A stretch of DNA of 64,000 bases from Bacillota bacterium (GCA_023393115.1 JAEWMS010000006.1:1-64000); one strand, 5' to 3'; counted from the first letter of the stretch, positions 28,134 to 37,257 are shown. Notes: generated from the sequence alone by a model not told the origin. Numbers and translations are program-made.

Positions 28134-30359
28134 TATGTTCTCATGTATAGTTCTATTTATTACATCGATCTGCTGTTCTCTTGTAAGCTTGATAAAGTTA
28201 ACCGCATAGCCTGAAACTCTGATAGTCAGCTGTGGATACTTTTCAGGGTGCTCCATGGCATCAAGCAGCATCTCTCTTTCAAAAACATTGATATTAATAT
28301 GGTGTCCGCCTTCCTTGAAGTAGGAATCCAATAATGCGGATAAGTTATTTACCCTTGTATCCCCATCTTTCCCCAATGCTTTCGGTATTATAGAGAAGGT
28401 ATAGGAAATACCATCCTGTGCAAATTGATAAGGAAGCTTTGATATTGATTTCAAAACTGCCAAAGCTCCGTTTAAATCTCTGCCATGCATAGGATTTGCC
28501 CCCGGGCCGAAAGGCTCTCCGGCTTTTCTGCCATCAGGTGTGTTGCCTGTTTTCTTACCATAAACTACATTAGAGGTTATAGTAAGAATGGACAATGTTG
28601 GCACGGAATGTCTGTATGTTCTCTGCTTTTCAAGCTTCTCCATGAACCTTTTAACCAGCATTACTGCTATATTGTCAACGCGGTCATCATTATTACCGAA
28701 TTTTGGGTAGTCACCTTCAATATCATAATCTACCGCCAGTCCCTCTTCATTTCTGATAACCTTGACTTTGGCATATTTTATAGCACTCAGAGAGTCAGCC
28801 ACAACAGATAATCCTGCAATTCCACAAGCCATAGTTCTGAGAATATCTTTGTCATGAAGTGCCATCTGCAGTCTCTCATACGAATACTTGTCATGCATAT
28901 AATGAATTGAATTCAATGTGTTAATATATAGTCTTGCAACCCATGTGAGGACTGTATCAAAGCGTTTCATTACGTCATCATAATCAAGATATTCCGTTTC
29001 GATTGGGTTTAGTGCAGGTCCAACCTGTACCCCTGATATTTCATCACGTCCTCCGTTTATGGCATACAGTAATGCCTTAGCCATATTGCATCGTGCTCCA
29101 AAGAACTGCATCTGCTTTCCAATTCTCATGGCTGATACACAGCAGGCTATGCCGTAATCGTCACCCCAATAGTATCTCATTATATCATCACTCTCATACT
29201 GTATGGAGCTGGTTTTAATTGAAGTATCTGCACAGAACTTCTTAAAGCCTTCGGGCAGGTGAACAGACCATAGCACCGTCATATTAGGTTCTGGAGCTGG
29301 TCCAAGGTTGTATAGAGTATACAACATTCTGAAAGAATTCTTTGTTACAAGAGTTCTTCCGTCAAGCCCCATTCCTCCTATGCTTTCAGTAACCCAAGTC
29401 GGGTCCCCCGAGAATAACTTTTCATATTCTGGAGTTCTCAAGAACCTTACTAGTCTGAGCTTCATTACAAAATGGTCCATAAGCTCCTGGGCTGTTTGTT
29501 CGGTAAGTACTCCCTCCTTAAAATCTCTTTCAATATAGATATCCAGGAAGGTTGAGACTCTTCCAAGGCTCATTGCAGCTCCATTTTGCTCCTTAACTGC
29601 TCCCAGGTATGCGAAGTAAAGCCATTGGAAAGCTTCCTGTGCATTTTCTGCAGGTCTTGAAATATCAAACCCATACTGTTGAGCCATCTTCTTCAGACTC
29701 TCCAGTGCTTTTATTTGACTTCTGGTTTCTTCTCTTTCCTGTATGGTCTCACTATCCATATAATCCAGTTCAAGACTCTTAAGCTGCTTTTCCTTTTCTT
29801 CAATAAGTCTATCTACACCATACAGAGCGACCCTTCTGTAGTCACCGATAATTCTTCCTCTACCATATGCATCTGGAAGTCCTGTTATAATTCCGGCTTT
29901 TTTAGCCTTCATCATTTCAGGAGTATAGGCATCATAGACTCCGTCGTTATGGGTCTTTCGATATTCAGTAAAAGTTTTAACGACACTTTCATCAACTTTC
30001 TTTCCGTAGGCCTCAGCACCCTTAACTACCATTCTGATACCACCAAAGGGCATAATAGCTCTCTTAAGTGGTTCATCAGTCTGCAAGCCCACTACTTTTT
30101 CAACCTCTTTGTCAATATATCCAGGCTCATGGGAGGTCATGGTCGAAATTATTTTTGTATCAACATCAAGAACTCCTCCGTTCTCCCTTTCCTTTGTAAG
30201 CAGGTCGTTTACTTCCCCCCATAATTTTTTCGTTTCATCGGTGGGACCCTCCAGGAACGAAGCATCTCCCTCATAAGGTGTATAGTTATTAATTATAAAA
30301 TCTCTTACATCTATTTCTTCGCACCAGTCACCATGTTTAAAAGCTCTCCATGCATCCAT
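28131..30359 (-). CDS. pflB: Formate C-acetyltransferase (pyruvate formate-lyase)
   Basis: This 742-residue glycyl-radical enzyme cleaves pyruvate with CoA to acetyl-CoA and formate. The catalytic cysteine pair is in IACCVSAM near residues 405-406, and the radical glycine is Gly717 in RVSGYAVNF. The start at 30359 has AGAGGTGA seven bases upstream; a GTG three codons earlier overlaps that site. It is activated by PflA from the next gene and would supply acetyl-CoA, and formate as a one-carbon source, during fermentation. An inverted repeat in the 5' region suggests repression control. Confidence 0.96.
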   Translation of the reverse strand: MDAWRAFKHGDWCEEIDVRDFIINNYTPYEGDASFLEGPTDETKKLWGEVNDLLTKERENGGVLDVDTKIISTMTSHEPGYIDKEVEKVVGLQTDEPLKRAIMPFGGIRMVVKGAEAYGKKVDESVVKTFTEYRKTHNDGVYDAYTPEMMKAKKAGIITGLPDAYGRGRIIGDYRRVALYGVDRLIEEKEKQLKSLELDYMDSETIQEREETRSQIKALESLKKMAQQYGFDISRPAENAQEAFQWLYFAYLGAVKEQNGAAMSLGRVSTFLDIYIERDFKEGVLTEQTAQELMDHFVMKLRLVRFLRTPEYEKLFSGDPTWVTESIGGMGLDGRTLVTKNSFRMLYTLYNLGPAPEPNMTVLWSVHLPEGFKKFCADTSIKTSSIQYESDDIMRYYWGDDYGIACCVSAMRIGKQMQFFGARCNMAKALLYAINGGRDEISGVQVGPALNPIETEYLDYDDVMKRFDTVLTWVARLYINTLNSIHYMHDKYSYERLQMALHDKDILRTMACGIAGLSVVADSLSAIKYAKVKVIRNEEGLAVDYDIEGDYPKFGNNDDRVDNIAVMLVKRFMEKLEKQRTYRHSVPTLSILTITSNVVYGKKTGNTPDGRKAGEPFGPGANPMHGRDLNGALAVLKSISKLPYQFAQDGISYTFSIIPKALGKDGDTRVNNLSALLDSYFKEGGHHININVFEREMLLDAMEHPEKYPQLTIRVSGYAVNFIKLTREQQIDVINRTIHENI

Positions 30360-30399
30360 GTGATTCACCTCTTATAAAAATATAATTATTTTTGCCGAA

Positions 30400-30419
30400 T
30401 GGTTAGTTTATGCTAACCA
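30400..30419. promoter_or_regulatory. Inverted repeat in the pflB 5' region
   Basis: TGGTTAG and CTAACCA are perfect seven-base arms six bases apart, about 40 bases upstream of the pflB start and just after a TATAAA box on the minus strand. The layout is loosely like a Rex (redox) site, but the half-sites differ from TTGTTAA at two positions. It could also be an RNA hairpin. Confidence 0.35.
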
Positions 30420-30551
30420 AACTGCCATGTCTTATTTATACCACAAAGAAAAGATTTGAACCACATTTTTTGAGAGGTAATATATTACAAATCTACACAA
30501 GCATTCTCCTGTGCTGGTCTCACATTTAAAAAAAGTTTATTGTATACAAGA

Positions 30552-30926
30552 TTACCTTGCTTCTAATAATTTTTCAGTAATAAATTTGTCTGCGAAGCTC
30601 TTACTAAAGGGTAATTCTATCCTGGTTGATCCTGATACCAGAACGGTTTTTTCTTCGCCCTCCTTCTGCTCAGTAACAATCTTTGTATCTTTAACACTTA
30701 CCGTATGTTCCTTCCCGAATAATTCAAGAGTAGCCGTTCCATTTTTCACTGTGAAGCTTGGCAAATTCATATATATTATTACACCAATGGCTATTACTGC
30801 TGCAAGAACAGCCAATTTTAAGATACTTTTAGCAACCTTGGCAACAATCAAGATTATTGCGGCAACAATTATAATAGGTATTAAAAATGATGTGTCTAAA
30901 ATACCAAGTCCCTTTAGTAACTCCAT
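30552..30926 (-). CDS. Small membrane protein of unknown function
   Basis: This 124-residue protein has two closely spaced hydrophobic segments (about 13-30 and 34-52) followed by a soluble, charged beta-rich region of about 70 residues. I do not recognise a family. GGAGGAA precedes the ATG. It stands alone between the pfl genes and the M48 protease gene, on the same strand as both. Confidence 0.65.
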   Translation of the reverse strand: MELLKGLGILDTSFLIPIIIVAAIILIVAKVAKSILKLAVLAAVIAIGVIIYMNLPSFTVKNGTATLELFGKEHTVSVKDTKIVTEQKEGEEKTVLVSGSTRIELPFSKSFADKFITEKLLEAR

Positions 30927-31077
30927 AAATATTCCTCCGTTTTAATATTAAATTAGATAACGCACCCAATTTAGATGTAAAATAAAACCACTAAATCAGG
31001 AGAATTATACCATTACATACATCTTGATGCAATACAAAGGGAGTATGCACGAACTATACAAGGAGTATACACTCCGA

Positions 31078-32394
31078 CTACTTATTTATATATTTCTGAT
31101 ATTTTAACGGTTTTCCTTCCTCCCAGGGTCTATATTCATTTGCGAAATCTACTCGCGACTTATAAGTGGGATGGTCATAGTTCCAGAGCATATAAACAAG
31201 ACCCGGTTCAGGCATGGCAAGGCTCTGTTGATGCATCTTTATGGTAGCCGTTGCTGTTGAGAAATTATTTTGTGTCAACTCCAGCTCAAATCTGTCGGCT
31301 TCTGTTTCAATACTCCTGGAGTAAGCATTTATCATAGGTGATGTTATAAACAGCATTAGGTTTATTATGAGCATAATCAGTGGTAATGCTGCCACATCGG
31401 ATAATTTGTTAACTCCCCAGCTGCCATTGGACTTTCTAAGGAACCAGTTGGACAGCCTGTATACAAGGTATAAAACAAAAATACTTCCAAGTCCACCGAA
31501 TAATATGGACTTCCAAATGTGTCCCATCAGGTAATGCCCCATTTCATGTGCTACCACTCCCAAAACTTCCTCAGTATTCAAATAATTTATAGTAGTGTCC
31601 CATAACACAATTCTTTTGGTATTCAGAACACCGGTCATAAAAGCATTCATTTGATTTGTTTCTTTACTCTTATCTACCTGCAGCACCTGGCAATTTTCTA
31701 TGGAAGTCCGTGAAAGCAGTTCATCAATTTTATTTGACAGCTTGACATCCTCCACCTGTTTGTACTCGTTGAATATGGGATCGATTACCACGGGCTGGAC
31801 ATATGAACCTATAAACAAATATGGTATCGAAACCAGGCCAAGATACAGCCACCAGCGTTTTGGACACTTCTTTATAATAAAGAATGGAACCCATATTACA
31901 GCAGCAGTTAATGCTGTGTTAATCACAAAGCTCTTGATCAGTTCAATTATCCACTGGTACAAGGTCTGGTTTGAAAGACCATAGCGGTGCATCCTGAAAA
32001 AGCTGGTATAAACATCAAGAGGCAGGTAGATTAAGGTTTCAATAAGTGAGTATGCAAGGAAATATATAATAACAACAAGCACCCATCGCCTGGTCCGACG
32101 GGAAACCCAATTTCTGATACCTGCCGACAGCTTCGAAAACAAGAAAAATGCAGGGAAGGCAAATCCGAGGAAAAGCCTCAAAAGCCAGGTGGCAACTTTA
32201 CTTTGCTGAAATTCAAAGGCCTCAGGTGAGGGTTTGGAAACAGTAACAACATCAGGTATTGCGACGGATACTTTGTCTGGGTATGTATTAATAATGTTTC
32301 TGGTATTTATGTTTTCGGATACTATTACAGTTAAAACGAATACTGCGAAAACAACAAGAAATATGATAATAGCTTTGCGGATCCCCTTACTCAA
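31078..32394 (-). CDS. M48 family zinc metalloprotease (Ste24/HtpX-like)
   Basis: This 438-residue integral membrane protease has several TM helices, the zinc motif HEMGH near residue 281 and the downstream third-ligand motif ETEADRFE near 360. The long N-terminal membrane part resembles the Ste24/CAAX prenyl protease 1 type more than the short HtpX type. In bacteria such enzymes are thought to act on misfolded membrane proteins. It starts with TTG, with GGGAG about ten bases upstream. It has no clear operon partner. Confidence 0.87.
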   Translation of the reverse strand: MSKGIRKAIIIFLVVFAVFVLTVIVSENINTRNIINTYPDKVSVAIPDVVTVSKPSPEAFEFQQSKVATWLLRLFLGFAFPAFFLFSKLSAGIRNWVSRRTRRWVLVVIIYFLAYSLIETLIYLPLDVYTSFFRMHRYGLSNQTLYQWIIELIKSFVINTALTAAVIWVPFFIIKKCPKRWWLYLGLVSIPYLFIGSYVQPVVIDPIFNEYKQVEDVKLSNKIDELLSRTSIENCQVLQVDKSKETNQMNAFMTGVLNTKRIVLWDTTINYLNTEEVLGVVAHEMGHYLMGHIWKSILFGGLGSIFVLYLVYRLSNWFLRKSNGSWGVNKLSDVAALPLIMLIINLMLFITSPMINAYSRSIETEADRFELELTQNNFSTATATIKMHQQSLAMPEPGLVYMLWNYDHPTYKSRVDFANEYRPWEEGKPLKYQKYINK

Positions 32395-32455
32395 AAATAC
32401 TCAACTCCCTTTATATTCAATTAGCTTGCTTGGATTCTTACCCTAAAATAAGTTC

Positions 32456-32491
32456 CCAAAGAACACAGTTCAATGTAACTGTGTTCTTTGG
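32456..32491. terminator. Strong hairpin between iadA and the M48 gene
   Basis: Perfect fifteen-base arms (CCAAAGAACACAGTT / AACTGTGTTCTTTGG) flank a six-base loop, downstream of the iadA stop on the minus strand. The following T run is weak, so the assignment rests on stem strength and position. Confidence 0.6.
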
Positions 32492-32532
32492 AACAAGCCT
32501 CTTAAATAAATTATATGATATATTCAAACTAA

Positions 32533-33666
32533 TTAGGAGTATTTTATACCTTTTGCAAACACTGTTTCAATATTCAGTTCAGTATCACATATTACGCAGT
32601 CGGCATCCTTTCCAGCTTCAAGGGTACCTTTCTGCTTGTGAATTTTAAGTATTTTTGCAGCATTTTTTGTAATAAGTAAAATTGCTGTCTCCAGCGGAAT
32701 CCCTTTATCCTTTACGGCTATCTTTAATTCTTCAAAAAGTATTTTTGTGGTTAATGTATCCGAAAAAACAACATTTCCCTGAGCGTCAAAAACCGGGGCA
32801 CTGCCATAAGCATCTGAACTCATTGTGACTCTGCCAATATCAGCACCGGTATCTGTCAGTTTTTTCAGAGCATCATAGCTGGCAATACAATCAGGGTCCT
32901 CCTTACAAGGAATAAATCCTGCCGTCAGGTCAATAAACCCGCCCTTCTGCAGGTAACTGCAGGCCTGCTCAAACAGCATGCCGGTTCTGTTTACATGTGT
33001 AGGTAGAAAATGAGAAACAGGAATCTGTGTTTCATTTATCATTCTGAACAGATATTCAAGTCCTGTTTCACCTGTTCCCATATGGAAATGCACCAGCCCT
33101 GCCTTACCTGAAATCAATGCACCATTTCTTGCCTGGGCTGCAATCCGGGCGATCTCGTCAAAGGTGGGCTGGAATGCTCTGTGATCCTCAAGGCAAAGCT
33201 CACCGACACCAATAATCTTGTCCACGAATACCATGTCATTCTGTATGCCCCCTGTGAGAGTAACAACCGGAACCTGATAGGAGCCGGTGTAGATGTACGT
33301 GGACAAGCCCTCAGCTTCCAGCTGCTTTGCCTTGGCATACAAACCTGCCACGCTTCTGGTTACCCCGTCTGCTCCGAGAACCCCAACAACGGTGGTGACA
33401 CCGGTTTTCAGTATATCAACAGCTTTTGCCGAAGGTGTCCGGGTTGAAAACCCTCCCTCACCGCCTCCGCCTGCTATGTGTACATGGAGATCTATGAAGC
33501 CTGGCAGAACTATCTTACCGTCGCAGTTAACCACCTCCACCTCGTCAATATTGGAAACATTTATTGAGGTCTTGACTGCGGCAATTTTATCAAAACAAAA
33601 CAGGATATCCTTTTTTCCTAGGAAATCCGGCGCATAAACCGACGCTTCCTTTAAAAGTGTGAACAT
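32533..33666 (-). CDS. iadA: Isoaspartyl (beta-aspartyl) dipeptidase
   Basis: This 377-residue amidohydrolase (M38) hydrolyses beta-aspartyl dipeptides formed from damaged proteins. It has the HVH metal motif (His61, His63) followed by the IadA-typical glycine-rich AGGGGEGG, plus CLEDHRAFQPT near residue 160. The length is normal. GGAGGA precedes the ATG. It lies downstream of the amino-acid ABC operon, separated from it by a strong hairpin. Confidence 0.88.
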   Translation of the reverse strand: MFTLLKEASVYAPDFLGKKDILFCFDKIAAVKTSINVSNIDEVEVVNCDGKIVLPGFIDLHVHIAGGGGEGGFSTRTPSAKAVDILKTGVTTVVGVLGADGVTRSVAGLYAKAKQLEAEGLSTYIYTGSYQVPVVTLTGGIQNDMVFVDKIIGVGELCLEDHRAFQPTFDEIARIAAQARNGALISGKAGLVHFHMGTGETGLEYLFRMINETQIPVSHFLPTHVNRTGMLFEQACSYLQKGGFIDLTAGFIPCKEDPDCIASYDALKKLTDTGADIGRVTMSSDAYGSAPVFDAQGNVVFSDTLTTKILFEELKIAVKDKGIPLETAILLITKNAAKILKIHKQKGTLEAGKDADCVICDTELNIETVFAKGIKYS

Positions 33667-33718
33667 AATAAATTCCTCCGCGTTATATCATTCCTCCTAT
33701 CAGCAATCTTGATACATA

Positions 33719-33780
33719 ACAAAAGTGGCACTTAAGGTCCGTTTGTATAAGGACATCAAGTGCCAGCTTAATGCTTTTGT
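33719..33780 (-). terminator. Compound hairpin after the amino-acid ABC operon
   Basis: ACAAAAG/CTTTTGT, TGGCACTT/AAGTGCCA and GTCC/GGAC form nested stems. The structure lies just beyond the ATPase stop and before iadA and would end the ABC transcript on the minus strand. Confidence 0.6.
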
Positions 33781-33793
33781 ATATATTTTTTGA

Positions 33794-34618
33794 TTATAAT
33801 ACCTTTGATAAAAATTCCTTTGTTCTGTTATTTTTAGGATTGGTAAAGATTTCTTCGGGAGCATTTTCCTCAAGTATTCTTCCTTCATCCATAAACAGAA
33901 CTCTTGTTGCAACCTCTCTGGCAAAACCCATTTCATGTGTCACAATAACCATAGTCATTCCTTCATCTGCCAGTTGCTTTATAAGTTCAAGAACCTCACC
34001 CACCATTTCCGGGTCAAGTGCTGAGGTTGGTTCATCAAACAGAATAACTTTGGGGTTCATGGCAAGTGCGCGAACTATTGCTATTCTTTGCTTCTGCCCT
34101 CCCGAGAGAGTTGAGGGATAAGCATTTGCCTTATCTTCAAGACCGATTCTTTTCAATAACCGAAATGCATTTTCTTTCGCCTCTGTCTTAATTCTTTCAC
34201 GGGATGTGTTGATTTCATACAAAGGCTTCTTGTTTTTTGCAAATATATTTCCAAGCCCTATGAAAAAATTCTTGAATTTCTTTATACGTAAATCATGAAT
34301 TCCGCTATATACAGGCGCAAGCATAATATTGTCCAATACAGTCTTATTGCTAAACAGGTTGAATTGTTGAAAAACCATCCCCATATGACGTCGATGTATA
34401 TTAATATCAACTTTCATATCGGCAATATCAACACCCTCAAAAATGATTGCACCGCCTGTAGGGTCCTCCATGCAGTTTAGGCAGCGAAGAAAGGTGCTTT
34501 TGCCGCTTCCTGACGGACCAATGATGGCAACCTTTTCGCCTTCATTGATGGTAACCTTTATATCCTTCAGTACTTTTAGATTACCGTAGCTTTTACTAAG
34601 ATTAATTACGTCTATCAC
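33794..34618 (-). CDS. Polar amino-acid ABC transporter ATP-binding protein, with an insertion
   Basis: This 274-residue ATPase is of the GlnQ/HisP group. It has Walker A GPSGSGKS (34-41), Q-loop FQQFNLF, signature LSGGQKQR (171-178) and Walker B VILFDEP (191-197). It is about 30 residues longer than usual because of a Lys/Phe-rich insertion at about 103-140, between the Q-loop and the signature in the helical subdomain. It starts with GTG inside the 3' end of the permease gene (17-base overlap), with AAAGGAGG upstream, so translation is probably coupled. Confidence 0.9.
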   Translation of the reverse strand: MIDVINLSKSYGNLKVLKDIKVTINEGEKVAIIGPSGSGKSTFLRCLNCMEDPTGGAIIFEGVDIADMKVDINIHRRHMGMVFQQFNLFSNKTVLDNIMLAPVYSGIHDLRIKKFKNFFIGLGNIFAKNKKPLYEINTSRERIKTEAKENAFRLLKRIGLEDKANAYPSTLSGGQKQRIAIVRALAMNPKVILFDEPTSALDPEMVGEVLELIKQLADEGMTMVIVTHEMGFAREVATRVLFMDEGRILEENAPEEIFTNPKNNRTKEFLSKVL

Positions 34619-35318
34619 TCTTTCTTAGCCTCCTTTCCATTACTTTTATAAGCGATGCAATTATTATAACTAATACAATATAAATTAACGCCATAACAAG
34701 GTATGGAACCATAAACTCGTAACTATTTGTACCAATATAGTTAAACGCAACATACAGATCCGCAGCACCGACAAAGCTTACAACAGATGTTTCCTTAATG
34801 AGGGCTATAAATTCATTTCCCAAGGTGGGAAGTATATTTTTAATAGCTTGTGGAACAACTATCTTGAGCATGGTGACTCTATAGCTTAAACCCAGGGCAC
34901 GCCCTGCTTCCATCTGCCCGGGGTCCACAGACATTATGCCGCCTCTCATTATTTCTGAAACATACGCACCGCTATTTAATCCAAATACCAGAATACATAC
35001 ATTTAGGGCCGGCAGGTTCATGCCTAATAAAGGTAATATAACATAATACGCTACCAGAAGCTGCACAACTACAGGTGTACCTCTGAATAAACCAACATAA
35101 AAATTGCATATTTTGTCCAGTATTTTTGGCAATCTTTTGTACTTGGGTAACACTTTAACAATTGCTATTAATGTTCCGATAATAATTCCTATAGCAAGAC
35201 CCACAATAGCTATAATCAGTGTATTTTTAAGACCTGTCAGAACTTTTTCATAGCCATTATTTTCATAAAATATTTCCCAGAACTTCATTATCTTTTTATC
35301 AAAATTCCCCATATTCAT
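34602..35318 (-). CDS. Polar amino-acid ABC transporter permease
   Basis: This 238-residue membrane permease is of the HisM/GlnP type, with about five TM helices and the EAA-loop segment EAGRALGLSYR. Polar amino-acid importers usually work as a homo- or heterodimer; only one permease gene is present, which suggests a homodimer. The ribosome binding site is weak (GGGATGA), and a hairpin separates it from the binding-protein gene upstream. Confidence 0.9.
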   Translation of the reverse strand: MNMGNFDKKIMKFWEIFYENNGYEKVLTGLKNTLIIAIVGLAIGIIIGTLIAIVKVLPKYKRLPKILDKICNFYVGLFRGTPVVVQLLVAYYVILPLLGMNLPALNVCILVFGLNSGAYVSEIMRGGIMSVDPGQMEAGRALGLSYRVTMLKIVVPQAIKNILPTLGNEFIALIKETSVVSFVGAADLYVAFNYIGTNSYEFMVPYLVMALIYIVLVIIIASLIKVMERRLRKSDRRN

Positions 35319-35337
35319 CCCTTATAAATACATAAAT

Positions 35338-35364
35338 ACAATGCTCGAAATAGCAGAGCATTGT
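35338..35364 (-). promoter_or_regulatory. Intercistronic hairpin between binding protein and permease genes
   Basis: Perfect nine-base arms ACAATGCTC and GAGCATTGT flank a nine-base loop, followed on the minus strand by T-rich sequence. It could cause partial termination or protect the 3' end of the binding-protein message, raising binding protein over permease. Confidence 0.6.
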
Positions 35365-35404
35365 ATAAATGCGTTTTCTATTAATTATGTTACTAATTAT
35401 ATTA

Positions 35405-36262
35405 TTAATTCAGTTCGTTTAGTGCTTTTGTAATGCTTTGAGCAGGAGCTTCATCAATAATTACATAGTTGACATTTCCGTTAAGCATATCCTGAACTGC
35501 CAAAGAACCTGATTTATAGCCTACACTTGTAGCCTCAAAACCTTCAAAACCAAAATTCTTGTCGCCATCTACATAGAATTGTCCGGTTGTACCATTCTGT
35601 ACACCGATCTTTACATCGCTTTTAAGACCTTTAAGAATAGCTTCAACATCCTCTTTTGTCTTGCAATTGTCGAAAGTTGTATCTGATTCCTTGACGATAA
35701 TCATTTGAGCAGCATTATAGTATTTGTCCGAAAATGCCACATATTCTTTTCTGTCTTCTTTTATTGTAAGGCCAGCCATAGCTATGTCGGCTTTGCCCTG
35801 ACCTACTGATAGGCAAACAGCATCAAAATCCATATTGCTGATAACAAGCTCTTTTCCAAGATGTTTAGCAAGCAGTGCAGCAATTTCCATGTCAATACCG
35901 TAATACTTATCGCCCTTCGTATACTCAAAAGGCTCGAAACCTGCATTTGTAGCTACAACAAGCTGGTCCTTGCTGCTGTCAAGTTCTGCGGATGCAACAG
36001 CTTCAGGTGTACCATCACCGAAGTAATTATTACAAATTTTATCAAAAGTTCCATCCTTTTGAATGGATGCAATAAATTCATTTACCTTTGACAGCAGTTC
36101 CGGTTGGTTCTTGTCAACACCATAAGCATACTCTTCTTCAGTTAACGGGATGTTTATAACTTTAACCTTTGAACCGCTATCTGCTGAACCACACCCTGTA
36201 AGTACAACACCTAACAACATTAACATTACAATTGCCATTGAAATTACTTTTTTCATTTTCAT
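35405..36262 (-). CDS. Amino-acid ABC binding lipoprotein with circularly permuted order
   Basis: This 285-residue lipoprotein has a signal segment and lipobox LTGC (Cys24). Its parts are in an unusual order. Residues about 38-81 (with PLTEEEYAYGVDKNQPELL and KDGTFDKICNNYFG) match the element that ends ordinary family 3 binding proteins. The usual N-terminal element, LVVATNAGFEPFEY, begins only at about residue 101. The protein then stops soon after DEAPAQSITKAL, where ordinary members cross back and add their C-terminal element. The neighbouring binding protein shows the standard order, with GGFAIAVKKGNGELLKII near its end. The likely role is amino-acid capture outside the cell for the adjacent permease and ATPase. 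AGGGGG precedes the ATG. Confidence 0.85.
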   Translation of the reverse strand: MKMKKVISMAIVMLMLLGVVLTGCGSADSGSKVKVINIPLTEEEYAYGVDKNQPELLSKVNEFIASIQKDGTFDKICNNYFGDGTPEAVASAELDSSKDQLVVATNAGFEPFEYTKGDKYYGIDMEIAALLAKHLGKELVISNMDFDAVCLSVGQGKADIAMAGLTIKEDRKEYVAFSDKYYNAAQMIIVKESDTTFDNCKTKEDVEAILKGLKSDVKIGVQNGTTGQFYVDGDKNFGFEGFEATSVGYKSGSLAVQDMLNGNVNYVIIDEAPAQSITKALNELN

Positions 36263-36362
36263 AATAAATCCCCCTACTTTATATATATTATTTTATTACC
36301 CTATTTATATAACCATACATTAATGTATGTATATATATCCTTTTCCCATTAAATAAAAACAA

Positions 36363-37154
36363 TCATTTCAAAGTATAAGCTTCCCGGACAAATTTATCGA
36401 TAGAGCCATCCGTCACTATTCTGTCCAGTGATTGGTTAATTATTTTAAGTAGTTCTCCGTTTCCCTTTTTTACGGCAATTGCAAAGCCGCCTGTTTCATC
36501 CTTAACCTGCACCTCTGACAGACTCAGATCATTGTTGTTTTTTTCATAATACTTTGCCACTGGTAGTTCAACTACCAGTGCATCTATCTTTTTTGATTTG
36601 AGTTCTGTTACAATATCAGAGATTTTTCCAAGTGTAACAATCTCTGCTTCCTTTATTTGCTCCCTTGCAATTTTTTCCTGGACTGTTCCGGGTTGCACAC
36701 CCACTTTCTTTCCTTTGAAATCTGCTATACTTTTTATTTTCTCCTTGTCCTCTGCACGGACCATAACACCCTGCTTAGGTTGATAATATACTCTGGAAAA
36801 ATCAGCTGATTCTCTTCTTTCTTCATCAGGTACCATTCCAGAGATAACTATATCTACCTTATTATTATTAAGTTCTGGTAAAAGTTCTTCATAGCCCATT
36901 TCAACAATCTCTAGCTGTACACCCAAATCCTTTGAAATTTCTTCAGCGATGGATACATCTACACCTACTACAGCATCCTTTCCGTTATTCAAAGCATGAT
37001 ATTCATATGGTGCATAATCAGCGCTTGTACCTATTACAAGTTTACCGCTCTTTTCAATTCTATTCATGGTAGCGCCGTCCCCGCAGGCCATAATAGATAT
37101 AGCCAGTACTACTACCATTGTAAGAAAAAAAATCTTTTTTAACTTACCCTTCAT
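36363..37154 (-). CDS. Amino-acid ABC transporter binding lipoprotein (standard order)
   Basis: This 263-residue family 3 solute-binding protein has a signal segment and lipobox IMAC, then the standard SGKLVIGTSADYAPYEY opening, a PDEERRESADFS segment and the usual C-terminal element. It is the first gene of an operon that continues with the permuted binding protein, the permease and the ATPase. Two binding proteins sharing one translocator suggests two ligand ranges. Its promoter is overlapped by tandem ArgR-like boxes, so arginine or a related amino acid is a reasonable guess. Confidence 0.9.
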   Translation of the reverse strand: MKGKLKKIFFLTMVVVLAISIMACGDGATMNRIEKSGKLVIGTSADYAPYEYHALNNGKDAVVGVDVSIAEEISKDLGVQLEIVEMGYEELLPELNNNKVDIVISGMVPDEERRESADFSRVYYQPKQGVMVRAEDKEKIKSIADFKGKKVGVQPGTVQEKIAREQIKEAEIVTLGKISDIVTELKSKKIDALVVELPVAKYYEKNNNDLSLSEVQVKDETGGFAIAVKKGNGELLKIINQSLDRIVTDGSIDKFVREAYTLK

Positions 37155-37206
37155 TTCTTCGATAACCCCTACTATTTTATATTTGTTTTTATTGATTATA
37201 TTCTAA

Positions 37207-37235
37207 ATTATATAAGATAGTGCATAAAAATTCAA
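37207..37235 (-). promoter_or_regulatory. Promoter of the amino-acid ABC operon
   Basis: On the minus strand TTGAAT and TATAAT are separated by exactly 17 bases, about 50 bases upstream of the first binding-protein start. Confidence 0.6.
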
Positions 37236-37257
37236 TAATGTGCATAATTATTTTGTT
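37219..37257. promoter_or_regulatory. Tandem ArgR-like boxes
   Basis: Two 18-base sites, AGTGCATAAAAATTCAAT and GTGCATAATTATTTTGTT, are separated by three bases, the spacing of paired ARG boxes. The first resembles the ArgR/AhrC consensus TGAATAAAAATTCA and overlaps the -35 box and spacer of the promoter, which suits repression. The second is weaker. Confidence 0.4.
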
